A stretch of 64,000 bases of DNA from an uncultured Lachnospiraceae bacterium. GTDB lineage: Bacteria; Bacillota; Clostridia; Lachnospirales; Lachnospiraceae. The translations under genes and the position numbers were made by a program. Shown in pieces: positions 50,433 to 59,497 of the stretch. Location of the stretch: NCBI GenBank assembly GCA_949502235.1, contig CATBDC010000004.1:62001-126000 (forward strand). Direction: 5' to 3'. Numbering within the stretch: the first letter of the stretch is position 1; each line of letters begins with the position of its first letter. The notes beneath the pieces are model-generated. The model saw nothing but the letters and a program-made list of their open reading frames with translations. It made no database searches and was not told where the DNA came from.

Positions 50433-52223
50433 ATGACGATTACGAATGACATTAAATATGTAGGTGTAAACGACCACGACATTGACTTATTTGAAGGACA
50501 GTATGTTGTTCCTAATGGCATGGCTTACAACTCTTATGTAATTATGGACAAAAAAATAGCTGTGCTTGACACAGTTGATGCCCGATTTACCCATGAGTGG
50601 CTGGATAACATACAAAAAGAAACCGGCGGCAGAAACCCTGATTATCTTATTATCCAGCATATGGAGCCGGACCACTCCGCTAATATTGCAAACTTCATGA
50701 AAGCATATCCTGACACAAAAATTGTATCAAGCGTAAAAGCCTTTGCCATGATGAGTCAGTTTTTTGGGACAGCCTTCGAGGACAGACAGGTTATTGTAAA
50801 AGAAGGAGACACCCTTTCTCTGGGAAATCATGAGCTTTCCTTTGTAGCTGCGCCTATGGTACACTGGCCGGAGGTTATCGTTACTTATGATTCCTGTGAT
50901 AAGGTTCTCTTCTCTGCAGACGGCTTCGGCAAGTTCGGGGCGCTTGATGCCGATGAGGACTGGGCATGCGAGGCACGCCGCTATTACATCGGCATTGTAG
51001 GAAAATACGGCGCGCAGGTGCAGAGTCTTCTTAAGAAAGCCTCTGGACTGGATATTCAGGCTATCTGCCCCTTACACGGCCCCGTACTGACAGAAAATCT
51101 GGACTATTATCTGGGACTATATAACACCTGGTCCTCCTATGGAATTGAATCTGAGGGAATTGTAATTGCCTATACCTCTGTTTATGGAAATACAAAGAAA
51201 GCCGTAGAGCTTTTCGCAGACAAGCTCCGCGCCAAAGGCTGTCCTAAGGTTGTGGTAAATGACCTTGCACGCTGCGATATGGCAGAGGCTGTAGAGGATG
51301 CCTTCCGCTACGGAAAATTAATCCTGGCAACTACCACCTACAACGCGGAAATTTTCCCGTTTATGCGTGAATTTATTACACACCTGACAGAACGCAATTT
51401 CCAAAACCGTAAAATCGGCTTTATTGAAAACGGCTCCTGGGCTCCGCTGGCAGCTAAGGTAATGAAAAAGATGTTTGAAGGTTCTAAAAAAATTACCTTC
51501 GCAGATACAACTGTAACCATAAAATCCGCCCTGAACGATGAAAGCAGCGCACAGCTTGAAGCGCTGGCAGAGGAGTTCTGCAAGGATTATCTGGCTCAGC
51601 ATGATGAAACAGCCAACAAAAATGATCTGACCGCCCTCTTTAAGATTGGCTACGGCCTCTATGTTGTAACCTCCAACGACGGCAAAAAGGATAACGGACT
51701 TATAGTCAATACCGTTTCCCAGGTTACAGACAGCCCGAACCGGGTGGCAGTATGCATTAACAAGGCAAATTACTCCCACCATGTAATTAAGCAGACCGGC
51801 ATCATGAACGTAAACTGCCTGTCTACAGAGGCACCCTTTAAGGTATTCCAGAACTTTGGTTTCCAGAGCGGACGTAATGTAGATAAATTCGCAGACTGCG
51901 AGCCTTTACGCTCCGACAACGGCCTCGTATTTCTGCCGAGATATATCAATGCATTCATGTCCCTTAAGGTAGAGCAGTATGTAGACCTTGACACACACGG
52001 AATGTTCATCTGTACCGTAACCGAGGCACGCGTTATCTCTAATGTGGAAACTATGACCTATAACTACTACCAGAGCAATGTAAAGCCGAAGCCGGAAACC
52101 GAAGGGAAAAAGGGCTTTGTATGCGTTGTGTGCGGGTATGTGTATGAAGGAGACGAACTGCCGGATGACTTTATCTGCCCGCTGTGCAAACACGGGGCAG
52201 CAGACTTTGAACCGATTGGGTAG
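50433..52223 (+). CDS. Flavodiiron protein with flavin reductase and rubredoxin domains (FprA-like)
   Basis: A 596-residue modular oxygen or nitric oxide reductase. The metallo-beta-lactamase di-iron domain (1-245) has ligands His76, Glu78, Asp80, His81 in HMEPDHS, then MVHWPEV and PLHGPV. The flavodoxin domain (about 250-390) has AYTSVYGNTKKAVE. A flavin reductase-like domain (about 400-540) follows, then a C-terminal rubredoxin with CVVCGYVYEG and CPLCK. Such fusions can take electrons from NAD(P)H directly and scavenge O2 in anaerobes. The start is ATG 50433, eight bases after AAGGAG. Monocistronic. Confidence 0.93.
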   Translation: MTITNDIKYVGVNDHDIDLFEGQYVVPNGMAYNSYVIMDKKIAVLDTVDARFTHEWLDNIQKETGGRNPDYLIIQHMEPDHSANIANFMKAYPDTKIVSSVKAFAMMSQFFGTAFEDRQVIVKEGDTLSLGNHELSFVAAPMVHWPEVIVTYDSCDKVLFSADGFGKFGALDADEDWACEARRYYIGIVGKYGAQVQSLLKKASGLDIQAICPLHGPVLTENLDYYLGLYNTWSSYGIESEGIVIAYTSVYGNTKKAVELFADKLRAKGCPKVVVNDLARCDMAEAVEDAFRYGKLILATTTYNAEIFPFMREFITHLTERNFQNRKIGFIENGSWAPLAAKVMKKMFEGSKKITFADTTVTIKSALNDESSAQLEALAEEFCKDYLAQHDETANKNDLTALFKIGYGLYVVTSNDGKKDNGLIVNTVSQVTDSPNRVAVCINKANYSHHVIKQTGIMNVNCLSTEAPFKVFQNFGFQSGRNVDKFADCEPLRSDNGLVFLPRYINAFMSLKVEQYVDLDTHGMFICTVTEARVISNVETMTYNYYQSNVKPKPETEGKKGFVCVVCGYVYEGDELPDDFICPLCKHGAADFEPIG

Positions 52224-52240
52224 TTAACCCCGCCGGAAAC

Positions 52241-52284
52241 GCATCTGGAACGGGGTAAAATGAATTTTACCCCGTCCCAGATGC
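52241..52284. repeat. Dispersed palindromic repeat, second family, copy 1
   Basis: A 21-bp stem with one mismatch (arms 52241-52261 and 52264-52284), containing ACGGGGTAAAAT and its complement, starts 18 bases after the flavodiiron stop codon. It has no T-tract, so it is not a typical terminator. The same core recurs in the 33-bp hairpin at 63043-63128. Confidence 0.7.
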
Positions 52285-52303
52285 ATTTCTCCTATGTCCC
52301 TTA

Positions 52304-52369
52304 TTTTTGCACTCCTGAATCATTTTCTTACGGACTTTGCAGTAAATGCAAAGTCCTGTAGACAGTAAC
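52304..52369. repeat. MITE-like palindromic repeat, copy B (partial)
   Basis: About 66 bases match the left half of copy A (36552-36622) in inverse orientation, including the identical GGACTTTGCA/TGCAAAGTCC hairpin (52332-52356) and the end CAGTAAC. It forms the 3' end of the ptsI remnant and encodes its last residues and stop codon. Confidence 0.75.
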
Positions 52370-53066
52370 CCAGATATTTCTCAATATCTTCAACCCTGTC
52401 CATCTCGAATACCCCGGACGCAATGTCCTTTGCCCGCTCTATCGAAAAATGCCGGATCATATACTTAATCCGCGCTGTCTGTGCTCTTACCATACTCAGT
52501 TTATCTATCCCTATTCCCAGCCACACCGGAACCATTTTCTCATCAGAAGCCGCCTCTCCGCACATGCTGACCTTTATTCCTGCCTTATGCGCGTTTTCTA
52601 CTGTCATCTTAATTGCGCGAAGTACAGAAATATTGCAGATCCGGTACAAATTCTGCACCTTTTCATTCATGCGGTCCGATGCTGTCATATACTGTATCAA
52701 ATCATTGGTTCCAATGCTGAAAAAATCTGCCTCCTCTGCCAGCCTGTCACTTAAAAGTACTGCTGCAGGAGTCTCTATCATAATCCCTGTTTTGATCTCT
52801 TTATCATATAGGATTCCTTTCTCTTCAAGCTCCCCCTTACACTCTTCCAAAAGCTGCTTTGCTGCCCGTAATTCCTCTATACTTACGATCATCGGAAACA
52901 TAATGGAAAGGGTTCCAAACGCTGATGCCTCAAGAATGGCCCTAAGCTGTGTCTTAAATATCTCTTTACGTTCCAGACAAATCCTGATCGCGCGGTGCCC
53001 CAGAAATGGATTGGCCTCAGACGGAAGCTCCATATAGTCAATCTGCTTGTCTCCTCCTATAGGTAG
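52320..53066 (-). pseudogene. ptsI remnant: C-terminal remnant of PTS enzyme I (PEP-utilising enzyme), fused to an aldolase gene by deletion
   Basis: Recognisable enzyme I sequence begins at about IGGDKQID and continues ELPSEANPFLGHRAIRICL, IMFPMIVSIEELRAAK, GIMIETPAAVLL, FFSIGTNDLIQYMTASDR and VSMCGEAASD with the catalytic Cys. The N-terminal two thirds, with the HPr-binding and phospho-His domains, are missing. Upstream in this frame the open reading frame (to 53276) is only out-of-frame aldolase sequence. The last residues come from repeat copy B. It cannot work as enzyme I; it overlaps the truncated aldolase by 29 bases. Confidence 0.8.
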
Positions 53067-53460
53067 CGTATTTCGCGCAGGGAACCTCTGTACCCGAAAC
53101 AGCCGCAAGCATATAATGGACAGAGGGAAGCGGCCAGTTAAGGCATGCCATAATTGTAGAATTATCCGAATGTGTATGCACAACCGCACTAACATCCTCC
53201 CTGCTTTTATATACCTCACTATGTAAATGAACCTCACTTGACGGCTTTCTGATACCATCTGCAATTGTTCCGTCAAGCTTCATAATTACCACATCCTCAG
53301 GGGCCGTTGAGAAATAATCAATCCCGCTGGGGCTTATGGCCATCAGCCCTTCCTCCCTGTTAAATACACTGATATTTCCTGTCGTTCCGTTTGTCAGACC
53401 TTTACTGAACATTGTTTTTCCATATTCCACTACAGCTTCCCGTTCTTTTTGTAATAACAT
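53038..53460 (-). CDS. Truncated class II aldolase, N-terminal 140 residues
   Basis: An N-terminal piece of a fuculose-phosphate-aldolase family enzyme: GTTGNISVFN, SPSGIDY, the catalytic Glu in KPSSEVHLH, and zinc ligands in VVHTHSDNST. The frame leaves the family after VPCAKYATY; the remaining RRRQAD comes from the enzyme I gene read in another frame. About 80 C-terminal residues, including the third zinc His, are lost, so activity is unlikely. It lies downstream of the hydroxyacid dehydrogenase gene in the PTS operon, and its full form would have cleaved the PTS-derived sugar phosphate. Confidence 0.75.
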   Translation of the reverse strand: MLLQKEREAVVEYGKTMFSKGLTNGTTGNISVFNREEGLMAISPSGIDYFSTAPEDVVIMKLDGTIADGIRKPSSEVHLHSEVYKSREDVSAVVHTHSDNSTIMACLNWPLPSVHYMLAAVSGTEVPCAKYATYRRRQAD

Positions 53461-53485
53461 AATTTCCCGCCTTTCATTTTTCTAT

Positions 53486-54538
53486 TTAGTTTACAAGCAT
53501 ATCGCTTTTTCCGGTTTCTAAATACTGGTTGATCGTCCTAACCAATAAAAACGGTGATTTAGGAAGTGCATCTACCACATTTCCCGCCATATGGCTGGTC
53601 ATCGTAATATTATCCAGCTTTAAAAGAGGATCCTCTAAAGAAAGAGGCTCATCCCAAAATACATCAAGGGCCGCACCGCCAATCTGACGTTTTTCCAGTA
53701 CCCCCACAAAATCCTCCTTATTTAAAACCTTTGCCCGTGAAGTATTGATCAAATAAGCTGTTTTCTTCATTCTAGATAATAAGGTCTTATCAATCATCCC
53801 CTCTGTTTCCGGAGTCACACGCATATGCAGGGAGACAATATCAGCCCTTTCGAACAATTCTTCCAGTGAAATCATGTTCACCTCGTGAAGTCCGGCAAGC
53901 TCAAGAGCCTCCTGGGATACATACGGGTCATACCCGCAGACCTTCATTCCAATACCCAAAAGCTTTTGTGCCGTCAGTTTTCCTATGTGGCCAAGTCCCA
54001 CAATCCCTGCCGTCATTTCTCTCATGGACGTGGTATAACCAGAATTTACATATTCCTTCCGCCAGCTTCCATGCATGACTGCGGCATGGCTTCTCGCGAT
54101 ATTCCTTGCTTCGGCAAACATAAGTCCCACGGCAAAATCTGATGCTGCCTCTGCGTTTCGGATTACATGCATGACTTTAATTCCCTTTTCCGCGGCAGCC
54201 TTTACATCCACCATCTCCATGCCTCCCCTGCAGGCACCGATAAGCTTTAATTTCTCTGCTTTTTCTATTACCTCACGGGGGATTGTACCCAAATGGGACA
54301 GCAGATAATCCGCATCCACAATCTCTTCTAACAAACCTTCCGCATAGGGCTCCGCTTCTGGTCCGTTTACCTCTACCTTTAGTAGCTGCTGCTGCATTTC
54401 TGAACGTATATGGCTTCCCCACCAGAGCTTTTTTATGATTTTCTCACCGCCTACATTCAGACCGCGCGCCGCCTCTTCAAGCACCTCTGGGGCAATGGAT
54501 TTATCCCCTACAACTACAATTTTCACATAATCAGACAT
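53486..54538 (-). CDS. D-isomer specific 2-hydroxyacid dehydrogenase (phosphoglycerate dehydrogenase-like)
   Basis: A 350-residue NAD-dependent dehydrogenase. Seen: LIGACRGGMEMVDVKAA, the Rossmann motif GIVGLGHIGKLTAQ, Arg in SLHMRVTPETEG, a Glu near KKTAYLINTSRAKVLN and the catalytic His in MTSHMAGN. In this operon it would act on a sugar-acid or hydroxy-acid intermediate rather than 3-phosphoglycerate. The start is ATG 54538, five bases after AAGGAG. Confidence 0.85.
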   Translation of the reverse strand: MSDYVKIVVVGDKSIAPEVLEEAARGLNVGGEKIIKKLWWGSHIRSEMQQQLLKVEVNGPEAEPYAEGLLEEIVDADYLLSHLGTIPREVIEKAEKLKLIGACRGGMEMVDVKAAAEKGIKVMHVIRNAEAASDFAVGLMFAEARNIARSHAAVMHGSWRKEYVNSGYTTSMREMTAGIVGLGHIGKLTAQKLLGIGMKVCGYDPYVSQEALELAGLHEVNMISLEELFERADIVSLHMRVTPETEGMIDKTLLSRMKKTAYLINTSRAKVLNKEDFVGVLEKRQIGGAALDVFWDEPLSLEDPLLKLDNITMTSHMAGNVVDALPKSPFLLVRTINQYLETGKSDMLVN

Positions 54539-54607
54539 TTTTTCTCCTTTTTCAGTCACTGTTCTGCCCTGCAATCCTTAACAGGGCAGAATACCAAAGA
54601 GTCACTC

Positions 54608-55842
54608 TCATTCTTGCACAGCCATTTTTTTCTTATAAGAATAGGCATTGTTTTCTAAAAATTCATCCACTCTCGGTTTGTTCTTTCTGTACCAGAAATA
54701 AAGAGCAAAATAAAGAACAACTGCAATTCCGATTAAAATCGGATTCTTAGACATAAACGCCATGTAGATCAGCCACATTCCTATATTAGCCGCCACCATT
54801 CCGATAACCAGAACCGCACCATCCGGCATCTCAATACCTACAGACTTTGCGACCTGGGTATACAGCCCTGCATTTGCAGTCGCCACGTACAAAGATCCGC
54901 AGAATATAACCGCATAGGCAATCACTGATTTAAATATGTTGCCGTCACTTAGACAGACATTAATCTCTACCCGGTACGCCAGCGCTGTGAATGACATAAC
55001 CGGCAGAACAATATTGCCCGGAAGGATAAAGGATAAAACCAGTGTAATCGGAATCAGCAGAAGACCTGTCGTTAAGGTCGCCGTTTCCCCATACCCCAGA
55101 GCGTCATTAACAGCCAGATACCACTCTCTGTCCTTTGCCTTTCCTGTAGCCGCTTTTCTTGAGGATTCTGTCAGTGCGGTAAATGCTGAGGCAAAAATGG
55201 AACCAACCTTTGGGAAAATTGCCATCATTGCCGCAGTTGCCACAGCAAACTGCGCGATGGTTCCCCATGCTGCAAGCTCCCCTAAATGATAGAATTTACC
55301 TACGATACCAACAAGGACGCCGATAATGAATCCTACTGTCATAGGCTCCCCTAGAAATCCAAGCTTTTTCTGAATAGGCTCCGGACAATCATACATCCCA
55401 TAGCGAGAAATGTACTGCCTGTGGCAACATAAATCAGGGAACCCCAGATAATAAAGGAATAATTATTCCATAAATCCGAAGGCATAAATACCGGAGTCCA
55501 TTTTATAAAGAATAAAACAAACTGCAGCAATAACCCGATACCGATAAACAGCATGCCAACTGTTGTTGAATATGCAATCGTTGCCGTTGACTGCCATCCC
55601 AGATCCATTGCAGACATGTTAATGCCTGTATCTGAAACTAACGTGCTGATAACATTCGCCAGATAAGTACTGTAGCCTCCAGTCAGCATACTGAAGCCGC
55701 AGAGTCCCACGCCTGCTAAAAGAGCTGACATAAAAGCCTTCTTCACAGGAGTCTTAAGAATCAATGCCACAATAAAAAGCATAATGGGCACAAACACCAT
55801 AGAACCGAAGGTATCTAATACCAGTTTCATTGTTTCAATCAT
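54608..55842 (-). pseudogene. gatC-like: PTS galactitol-type EIIC permease, disrupted into two frames
   Basis: The first part (55351-55842, starting MIETMKLVLDTFGSMVF) and the second part (54608-55396, containing PIQKKLGFLGEPMTVGF) are both galactitol-family EIIC sequence, but they lie in different frames and overlap by 46 bases. The junction reads FLAMGCM in one frame and MYDCPEPIQKK in the other. A stretch that normally joins these halves appears missing (about 50 residues by memory of the family), so this is a deletion plus frameshift. Ten or so hydrophobic helices remain. Functional transport is unlikely unless the halves assemble as separate chains. Confidence 0.75.
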
Positions 55843-55885
55843 GTAATATCACTCCTTTAGTATAAAATTTTTGTCCCGCCTTTTT

Positions 55886-56179
55886 TTACAGCGAGCGTGC
55901 TACCTCAAGAACCTTCTCAATAATCTCTTCTTCTCCAATCCCTGTCAGAAATCCGATTGCGTTAATACACGGGATCGGATATGTTCCGTTACACGGACTT
56001 GTAAAGCACATACAGTCATACTTTGCTGTTGAAAGCTGGGTCTCGATCTGTCCGTTATTACATTCTGTACAATGAGCCTCAAACCCTTTCTCACGCAGTA
56101 CCTCTGTCAGCTTCTGGGCAACCATCGTAGAGCTGAATGTCCCTGAACCGCAGACTGTCAAAATATTGATTTTCTTCAT
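55886..56179 (-). CDS. gatB-like: PTS galactitol-type EIIB component
   Basis: A 97-residue EIIB with the phospho-acceptor Cys10 in TVCGSGTFSSTM and the fold continuing VAQKLTEVLREKGF. The start is ATG 56179, eight bases after GAGG; the longer open frame is not coding. It carries phosphate from EIIA to the sugar at EIIC. With EIIC broken it may be idle. Confidence 0.88.
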   Translation of the reverse strand: MKKINILTVCGSGTFSSTMVAQKLTEVLREKGFEAHCTECNNGQIETQLSTAKYDCMCFTSPCNGTYPIPCINAIGFLTGIGEEEIIEKVLEVARSL

Positions 56180-56240
56180 GTCCTTCTCCTCCTTTCTCTT
56201 AGTATTTGCCGGGAAGCTCCCGGACCATTCTGGCAGAATG

Positions 56241-56699
56241 TTATTCCTCCTCCAGAAATGCAAGCATACGTAAAATCTCCTTTTTATCTTTACACTCACG
56301 TATCTTGTCCAATTTTTCTGTATCCTTAAGTAGTTCCATGATCTTTTTCAGCATATTAATCTGCATTCTGCTGTCCTTAACCACCAGCGGCAGGATAATC
56401 TCTGCCATAACCGGCTCATCCTTTGTTCCCATCATCATAAACTTAACAGGCTCCTTCGGGATTAAAACACAGACCGCCGGCTTAATCACACATTCCGGAT
56501 CGGTGTGGGGAATTGCTATTCCCAGACCCTGGCCGATAAGTCCTGTAGGATACTCCTTTTCACGTGTGAGTACACGCTTTGCATAGTCTTCCTTTACATA
56601 TCCCAGACGGTATAATGTATCAGCCATATGCAAAATTGCTTCATCGGCCGTTGCAGCGTCTACATCTAATTGGATGAGCGCCTCATCAAGTACTTTCAT
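56241..56699 (-). CDS. gatA-like: PTS fructose/galactitol-type EIIA component
   Basis: A 152-residue EIIA of the mannitol/fructose/galactitol type. The phospho-acceptor is His65 in GIAIPHTDPE, followed by the substrate-loop segment FMMMGTKDEPVMAEII. It accepts phosphate from HPr. It follows the regulator gene by three bases, so it is co-translated with it. Confidence 0.9.
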   Translation of the reverse strand: MKVLDEALIQLDVDAATADEAILHMADTLYRLGYVKEDYAKRVLTREKEYPTGLIGQGLGIAIPHTDPECVIKPAVCVLIPKEPVKFMMMGTKDEPVMAEIILPLVVKDSRMQINMLKKIMELLKDTEKLDKIRECKDKKEILRMLAFLEEE

Positions 56700-56702
56700 A
56701 TC

Positions 56703-58814
56703 TTATGTCTCTCCTTTAGATTCGAAAAAATATTTTTCATAAAAACGGATAATATTAATAACTTCCACTACATTTTTCGCAGATAAAATAAACTCCAACA
56801 CCTCCTCATTCTGCAAAATTCTTATAAGGTGGAAAAACGGCTGAAGATACTCTTTTTCCGGGCCTCCGCTGATGCAGGCTATCACCTGTACCGGGTCATT
56901 TTCCGGATGCCTGAATATAACCGGGGTCTTCAGACGTATCATACTGATTCCAGGCATCAGGCTTCCATCTGACGGTGATGCATGTGCAATGGCAACGTGA
57001 GGAATAAATACGTTGTATGGTCCGTTTCTTTTTACAATCTGAATCATACTGTCAATATATCTTTCCTCTATGGCCCCCTTTTTTAACAGAATACTCCCTG
57101 CCCCCCGTATTGCCTCTTCCCATGCTGCAGCCTCATAATCTAAAACAACAGACTCTTCATCCAGCAGACTATAAAGCATCCTTTCTCCTTCACCGCTGCC
57201 ATTACCAAAATATTTATGGTAAAAATTCTCCACTGTACTTTTATACAAATCCGTTTCTGTCTCCATTCTCTGTTCCAGCTCCCTGTATTCGCTGATATAC
57301 CTTGTAATCCGGGCCTCCAGAATACTTTCTTCCCGGAACTTTCTGTCATGCTTTATTCTTCTTATGGTATTATGGAGTGTTTCAACATCATTTTCTGATA
57401 AAATCGGGGTAATACAGGCTGTCGGAAGGCTGGCCTTTTCTATATAAACAGTCGAAAGAACCAAATCTATATTTTTCAGATCATACCTCTCATACTGGTG
57501 AACCGATAAAACATCCACAATTTCTATATTAAAGTGAAGCTTAAGCTTTGCCTGAAGAAGCATTGCCGTGCACATTCCTGCCGAACATACAAGTATGGCA
57601 TGGATCTTACCGGGAGAGGTTATGTTTTCTTCCAGAACCGCAATAAAATACATTGCAATATAGGTCAGCTCCTCATCAGTTATTTTATGAGCCGCAAGCT
57701 CCTCAAGTATCCCGGCCTCCTCTCTGACCACCTCAAAAATCTGCGGATATGCGACCTCCAGCTCTTTTTGAAACACACCTTTTACATTATGACGGCCTTC
57801 TCTGGTACGTTTAATCGCAGCATTGATATGAACAAATATAAAATGAAATTTTTCATAGCTGATTTTCTGTGAAATACCTATCCTCTGACATACGTCATAG
57901 ATAAAACCCAAAATCCGCATCTCCGTGTAGGCCGAATCCGTTTCTTCCCCGGAATTTTTCTTAATATATCTGCATCCGAGAATAACCCGGTTCAGATAAT
58001 GGGCCTCGGCCTCCATAAATGTCTCTGTTTCCACTTCTAAATCTGAAAACAGCATACCTAAAAGCTCAGATGCAAGCCCTGTATCCGGCGCCTTCCCAAT
58101 GTCTTCTATTCCAGGAATATTTCCACTTAAAATACGGTTTACAATGATTACAAGATAATTTTCCAACATACGGAAAGATTCATCTGTAAATTCAAATCCA
58201 TGCTTGTTTTCCCAGTCACATATACATTCCCTTATGCGTTTCCGGTCCACTCTGCCGTTTATTTCCCTTCCAATCAACGTCTGGCAGGCGCTGCTGTAGC
58301 CTTCACCTTCCTTCACGCCAAAGACCAGCTCAAAAATAAATCTTCGGATAAGCGTTTCTTCACCCTGTACGAAAAATCCCTTCCCGGATTTTGATTTTAA
58401 ATTCACGCCATGTTCAGTAAAGATTTCCTTCAGATTGTCGATTTCACCTACAATCGTATTCTTACTTGTAGAGAGCCTGTCAGCCAGATAAGCTGTAGTC
58501 ACATACCCGCTGTTGTACAACAAAATAACTGCAGCTATTGCCCTCCTCTCCTGTGCAGAAAGCTTATACTGATAGTAATCGCTCTGATTTACTATCCTTG
58601 CGACAACAGCCGAAAAATCTTCCCTGGAAATAACAATTACCTTTTTTCCTTCAACAATACTTACCTCTGTACCTTCCGGCAGAAACTCATTCAGATTCCG
58701 TATGTCATTGCGAAGCGTCCGCTCGGAAACGTCAAAGCTTTCCATCAGCTCTTCAATACGTATTTCATAATTGGATTCTAACATCGTTAAAAGATTACAT
58801 TGTCGTTTGTTCAT
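56703..58814 (-). CDS. BglG/MtlR-type PRD transcriptional activator with EIIB and EIIA domains
   Basis: A 703-residue PTS-controlled activator. Order: N-terminal helix-turn-helix (IRIEELMESFDVSERTLRNDI, about 18-38), a second Mga-type helix-turn-helix (STSKNTIVGEIDNLK), two PRDs (about 175-395) with conserved His, an EIIB-like domain with CSAGMCTAML (about 405), and a C-terminal EIIA-like domain with IPHVAIAHASPSDG (about 620). Phosphorylation of these modules couples it to sugar flow. It heads the galactitol-type PTS operon and would activate it. Reading frame intact although several operon enzymes are broken. Confidence 0.9.
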   Translation of the reverse strand: MNKRQCNLLTMLESNYEIRIEELMESFDVSERTLRNDIRNLNEFLPEGTEVSIVEGKKVIVISREDFSAVVARIVNQSDYYQYKLSAQERRAIAAVILLYNSGYVTTAYLADRLSTSKNTIVGEIDNLKEIFTEHGVNLKSKSGKGFFVQGEETLIRRFIFELVFGVKEGEGYSSACQTLIGREINGRVDRKRIRECICDWENKHGFEFTDESFRMLENYLVIIVNRILSGNIPGIEDIGKAPDTGLASELLGMLFSDLEVETETFMEAEAHYLNRVILGCRYIKKNSGEETDSAYTEMRILGFIYDVCQRIGISQKISYEKFHFIFVHINAAIKRTREGRHNVKGVFQKELEVAYPQIFEVVREEAGILEELAAHKITDEELTYIAMYFIAVLEENITSPGKIHAILVCSAGMCTAMLLQAKLKLHFNIEIVDVLSVHQYERYDLKNIDLVLSTVYIEKASLPTACITPILSENDVETLHNTIRRIKHDRKFREESILEARITRYISEYRELEQRMETETDLYKSTVENFYHKYFGNGSGEGERMLYSLLDEESVVLDYEAAAWEEAIRGAGSILLKKGAIEERYIDSMIQIVKRNGPYNVFIPHVAIAHASPSDGSLMPGISMIRLKTPVIFRHPENDPVQVIACISGGPEKEYLQPFFHLIRILQNEEVLEFILSAKNVVEVINIIRFYEKYFFESKGET

Positions 58815-58922
58815 GTCTTAATCATATCCCCCTGTTTTTAAGAATACAAATCCAAAGCCCTACCCTTTCGGGAAACTTATTGTATTTATAGTATATATTG
58901 TTCAATATTATTTATAAATATT

Positions 58923-59159
58923 TGTGCAGAATTACCTAATTATTGGAATTCTTATGATATACCGATAGATGATTCTTTTCATGGATATGATGATTTAGAT
59001 AATGAAAGAATTGATTTAGATTTTTGCTGGGTTCCGCGATCCGACTATAAAACTTGTTTTCTGCATCCAGTCCGTCACCAATACCGACTTTTAAATGGAC
59101 TGGATGCATTACTATACTATGAAGAAACGTTCAGACCGTGTGCAGCATCTACAGCATAA
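58923..59159 (+). other. Open frame without start codon, possible gene fragment
   Basis: In the 334-base gap between the PRD regulator and the next gene, one plus-strand frame stays open for 78 codons to a TAA at 59157. It has protein-like composition (NYWNSYDIPIDD, DDLDNERIDLDFCWVPR, DYKTCFLHPV). No start codon or ribosome site is present and the family is not recognised. It may be the tail of a lost gene. Confidence 0.3.
59063..59107. terminator. Hairpin with perfect 11-bp stem
   Basis: GCATCCAGTCC (59063-59073) pairs with GGACTGGATGC (59097-59107) across a 23-base loop. It lies just beyond the stop of the small membrane protein gene (59149, minus strand), so it could end that transcript although no strong T-tract follows. 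Confidence 0.4.
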
Positions 59160-59475
59160 CTCCCAGCACCAGCCCGATAGTCCCCGCAGCCAGAAAGACC
59201 AGTCCGGCTCCGGCAGCTTTCTTCCTCTTTTCTATCTCTCTTTTTTCACTCATTGTCATATTCAGAATCGGATATTTCCTCCGCCCGATCAGATACATAA
59301 TAAGTCCTCCCGAATTATTCCCGCTTATGGCAAAAAGCCCCCAAAACTTAGGGTGCTTAAGCCCTCTTGCCTTTGCGTCAATAAGAACTATACGGTAAAT
59401 CTGATATACTGCCTCAAGCCCCCCGACTAACATCACAGCGCCGCACGCCGCAAATAAAATCATATTTTCTTCCAT
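59149..59475 (-). CDS. Small membrane protein of unknown function
   Basis: A 108-residue protein with three hydrophobic segments (ILFAACGAVMLVGGLEAVY, FWGLFAISGNNSGGLIMYLIG, AAGAGLVFLAAGTIGLVLG) joined by basic loops. No known domain recognised. It lies 22 bases downstream of the XRE gene on the same strand, so the two are probably one unit, with the XRE protein as its regulator. Confidence 0.6.
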   Translation of the reverse strand: MEENMILFAACGAVMLVGGLEAVYQIYRIVLIDAKARGLKHPKFWGLFAISGNNSGGLIMYLIGRRKYPILNMTMSEKREIEKRKKAAGAGLVFLAAGTIGLVLGVML

Positions 59476-59497
59476 AAAAACATTCCTCCCTTAGTCT

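Noticed and set aside
52241-52284. Intrinsic terminator of the flavodiiron gene
   Set aside because: The stem is strong but there is no T-tract after it on either strand and the sequence recurs elsewhere as a repeat, so it is listed as a repeat.
53067-53276. N-terminal extension of the ptsI remnant
   Set aside because: This part of the frame is the aldolase gene read out of phase and has no enzyme I similarity.
59095-59430. Plus-strand open frame of 111 codons
   Set aside because: It lies opposite the minus-strand membrane protein gene, lacks a ribosome site and has the composition of an antisense shadow.
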